Positions 22,430 to 22,782 of a stretch of DNA of 22,782 bases are shown one piece after another. The stretch covers positions 1-22,782 of the forward strand of contig JAQUJQ010000005.1 of assembly GCA_028680875.1 (NCBI GenBank), written 5' to 3'. The stretch is from Eubacteriales bacterium. GTDB lineage: Bacteria > Bacillota > Clostridia > Peptostreptococcales > Anaerovoracaceae. A program made the translations under genes and the position numbers. The number at the start of each line of letters is the position of its first letter. The first letter of the stretch is position 1. The notes under the pieces are model-generated. The model worked only from the letters and a program-made list of their open reading frames with translations, was not told where the DNA came from and made no database searches.

Positions 22430-22782
22430 ATGATTCGAAAACTATTCAGAGCTGTTTTTACACTGTGTGGTGCTCTCTTCGGTTATGGTGTATCCTTTTT
22501 ATTTAGAGGACTGATGATCGTAACGAACTTAGGGGATATTCTGGTTCTTAGTAATATACAAAAAAATATACTAAGTATCGTATGCGCTTCAGTTTGTGGA
22601 ATTATTTTTTTTATACTTGCACCATCAATCGGAAGACAAAGCAAGAAAGTTGTTGACAACATCGAATCGGATTTACAAAAGGTTCCATCCACAGAATTTG
22701 TGCCGGGGATTTTTGGCTTGGTTATAGGGGTGTTCCTTGCTTATCTGATCAGTCAACTTTATATGGGTATTGAGCTACCATA
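22430..22782 (+). CDS. YacL-like membrane protein, 5' part (PIN/TRAM family likely)
   Basis: The frame is open from the ATG at 22430 to the window edge (117 codons, no stop). An AGGGAGTGA site precedes it. The visible part has three or four membrane segments: about residues 5-25, 44-65 and 92-112. Between the last two is a charged loop, GRQSKKVVDNIESDLQKVP. This N-terminal membrane region, directly behind a CarD-family gene, matches YacL-type proteins. Those carry a PIN nuclease-like domain and a TRAM RNA-binding domain further on. Both diagnostic domains would lie outside the window, so the family call depends on the membrane layout and gene order. Confidence 0.7.
   Translation, partial: MIRKLFRAVFTLCGALFGYGVSFLFRGLMIVTNLGDILVLSNIQKNILSIVCASVCGIIFFILAPSIGRQSKKVVDNIESDLQKVPSTEFVPGIFGLVIGVFLAYLISQLYMGIELP

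Overview
The window is a gene-dense stretch of a low-GC Firmicute chromosome, most likely an anaerobic, amino-acid- or organic-acid-fermenting member of the Clostridia. The basis is AGGAGG-type ribosome sites, sigma-A-like promoters, a GerMN lipoprotein, a four-gene sodium-pumping acyl-CoA decarboxylase, a long clostridial-type GltX, and the order dusB-greA-lysS and radA-carD-YacL-like. A family such as Anaerovoracaceae is only a guess. I see no phage, insertion sequence, CRISPR array, rRNA or tRNA gene.

Layout. 1-2015: the tail of an unknown gene, a GerMN lipoprotein and an S-adenosylhomocysteine hydrolase homologue, closed by a strong terminator. 2026-3872 (minus strand): gltX and, beyond its 3' end, an unannotated 36-codon hydrophobic Gly/Cys-containing peptide gene. 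3942-8718: divergent promoters, then tilS (apparently leaderless), ftsH with a very acidic repeat-encoded tail, and a PucR/CdaR-type regulator 2 bases behind ftsH. 8730-12700: the decarboxylase operon (carboxyltransferase, small membrane anchor, biotin carrier, beta-subunit sodium pump), with a promoter region rich in palindromes and REP-like hairpins at both ends. 12764-18306: dusB, greA, lysS, asnS and two overlapping Gate-domain membrane proteins. 18398-22782: an EF-G-like GTPase, radA, a CarD-family regulator behind two consensus promoters, and the start of a YacL-like membrane protein.

How the genes work together. Most of the window is information processing: tRNA charging (gltX, lysS, asnS), tRNA modification (tilS, dusB), transcription (greA, carD), an EF-G paralogue, DNA recombination (radA) and membrane proteolysis (ftsH). 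The metabolic island is the decarboxylase, which would turn decarboxylation of a CoA thioester (methylmalonyl-CoA is favoured) into a sodium gradient. The PucR-type protein just upstream is a candidate regulator of it, but that is inference.

No wholly new system is evident. The points most worth a second look are: the hydrolase, whose adenine-contact motif is HLExK and may signal S-inosylhomocysteine specificity; the palindrome and extended -10 overlapping the tilS start codon; the in-frame tandem repeat in the FtsH tail; the small peptide gene at 2026-2136; the palindrome series before the decarboxylase; and the altered zinc finger and possibly frameshifted end of RadA.
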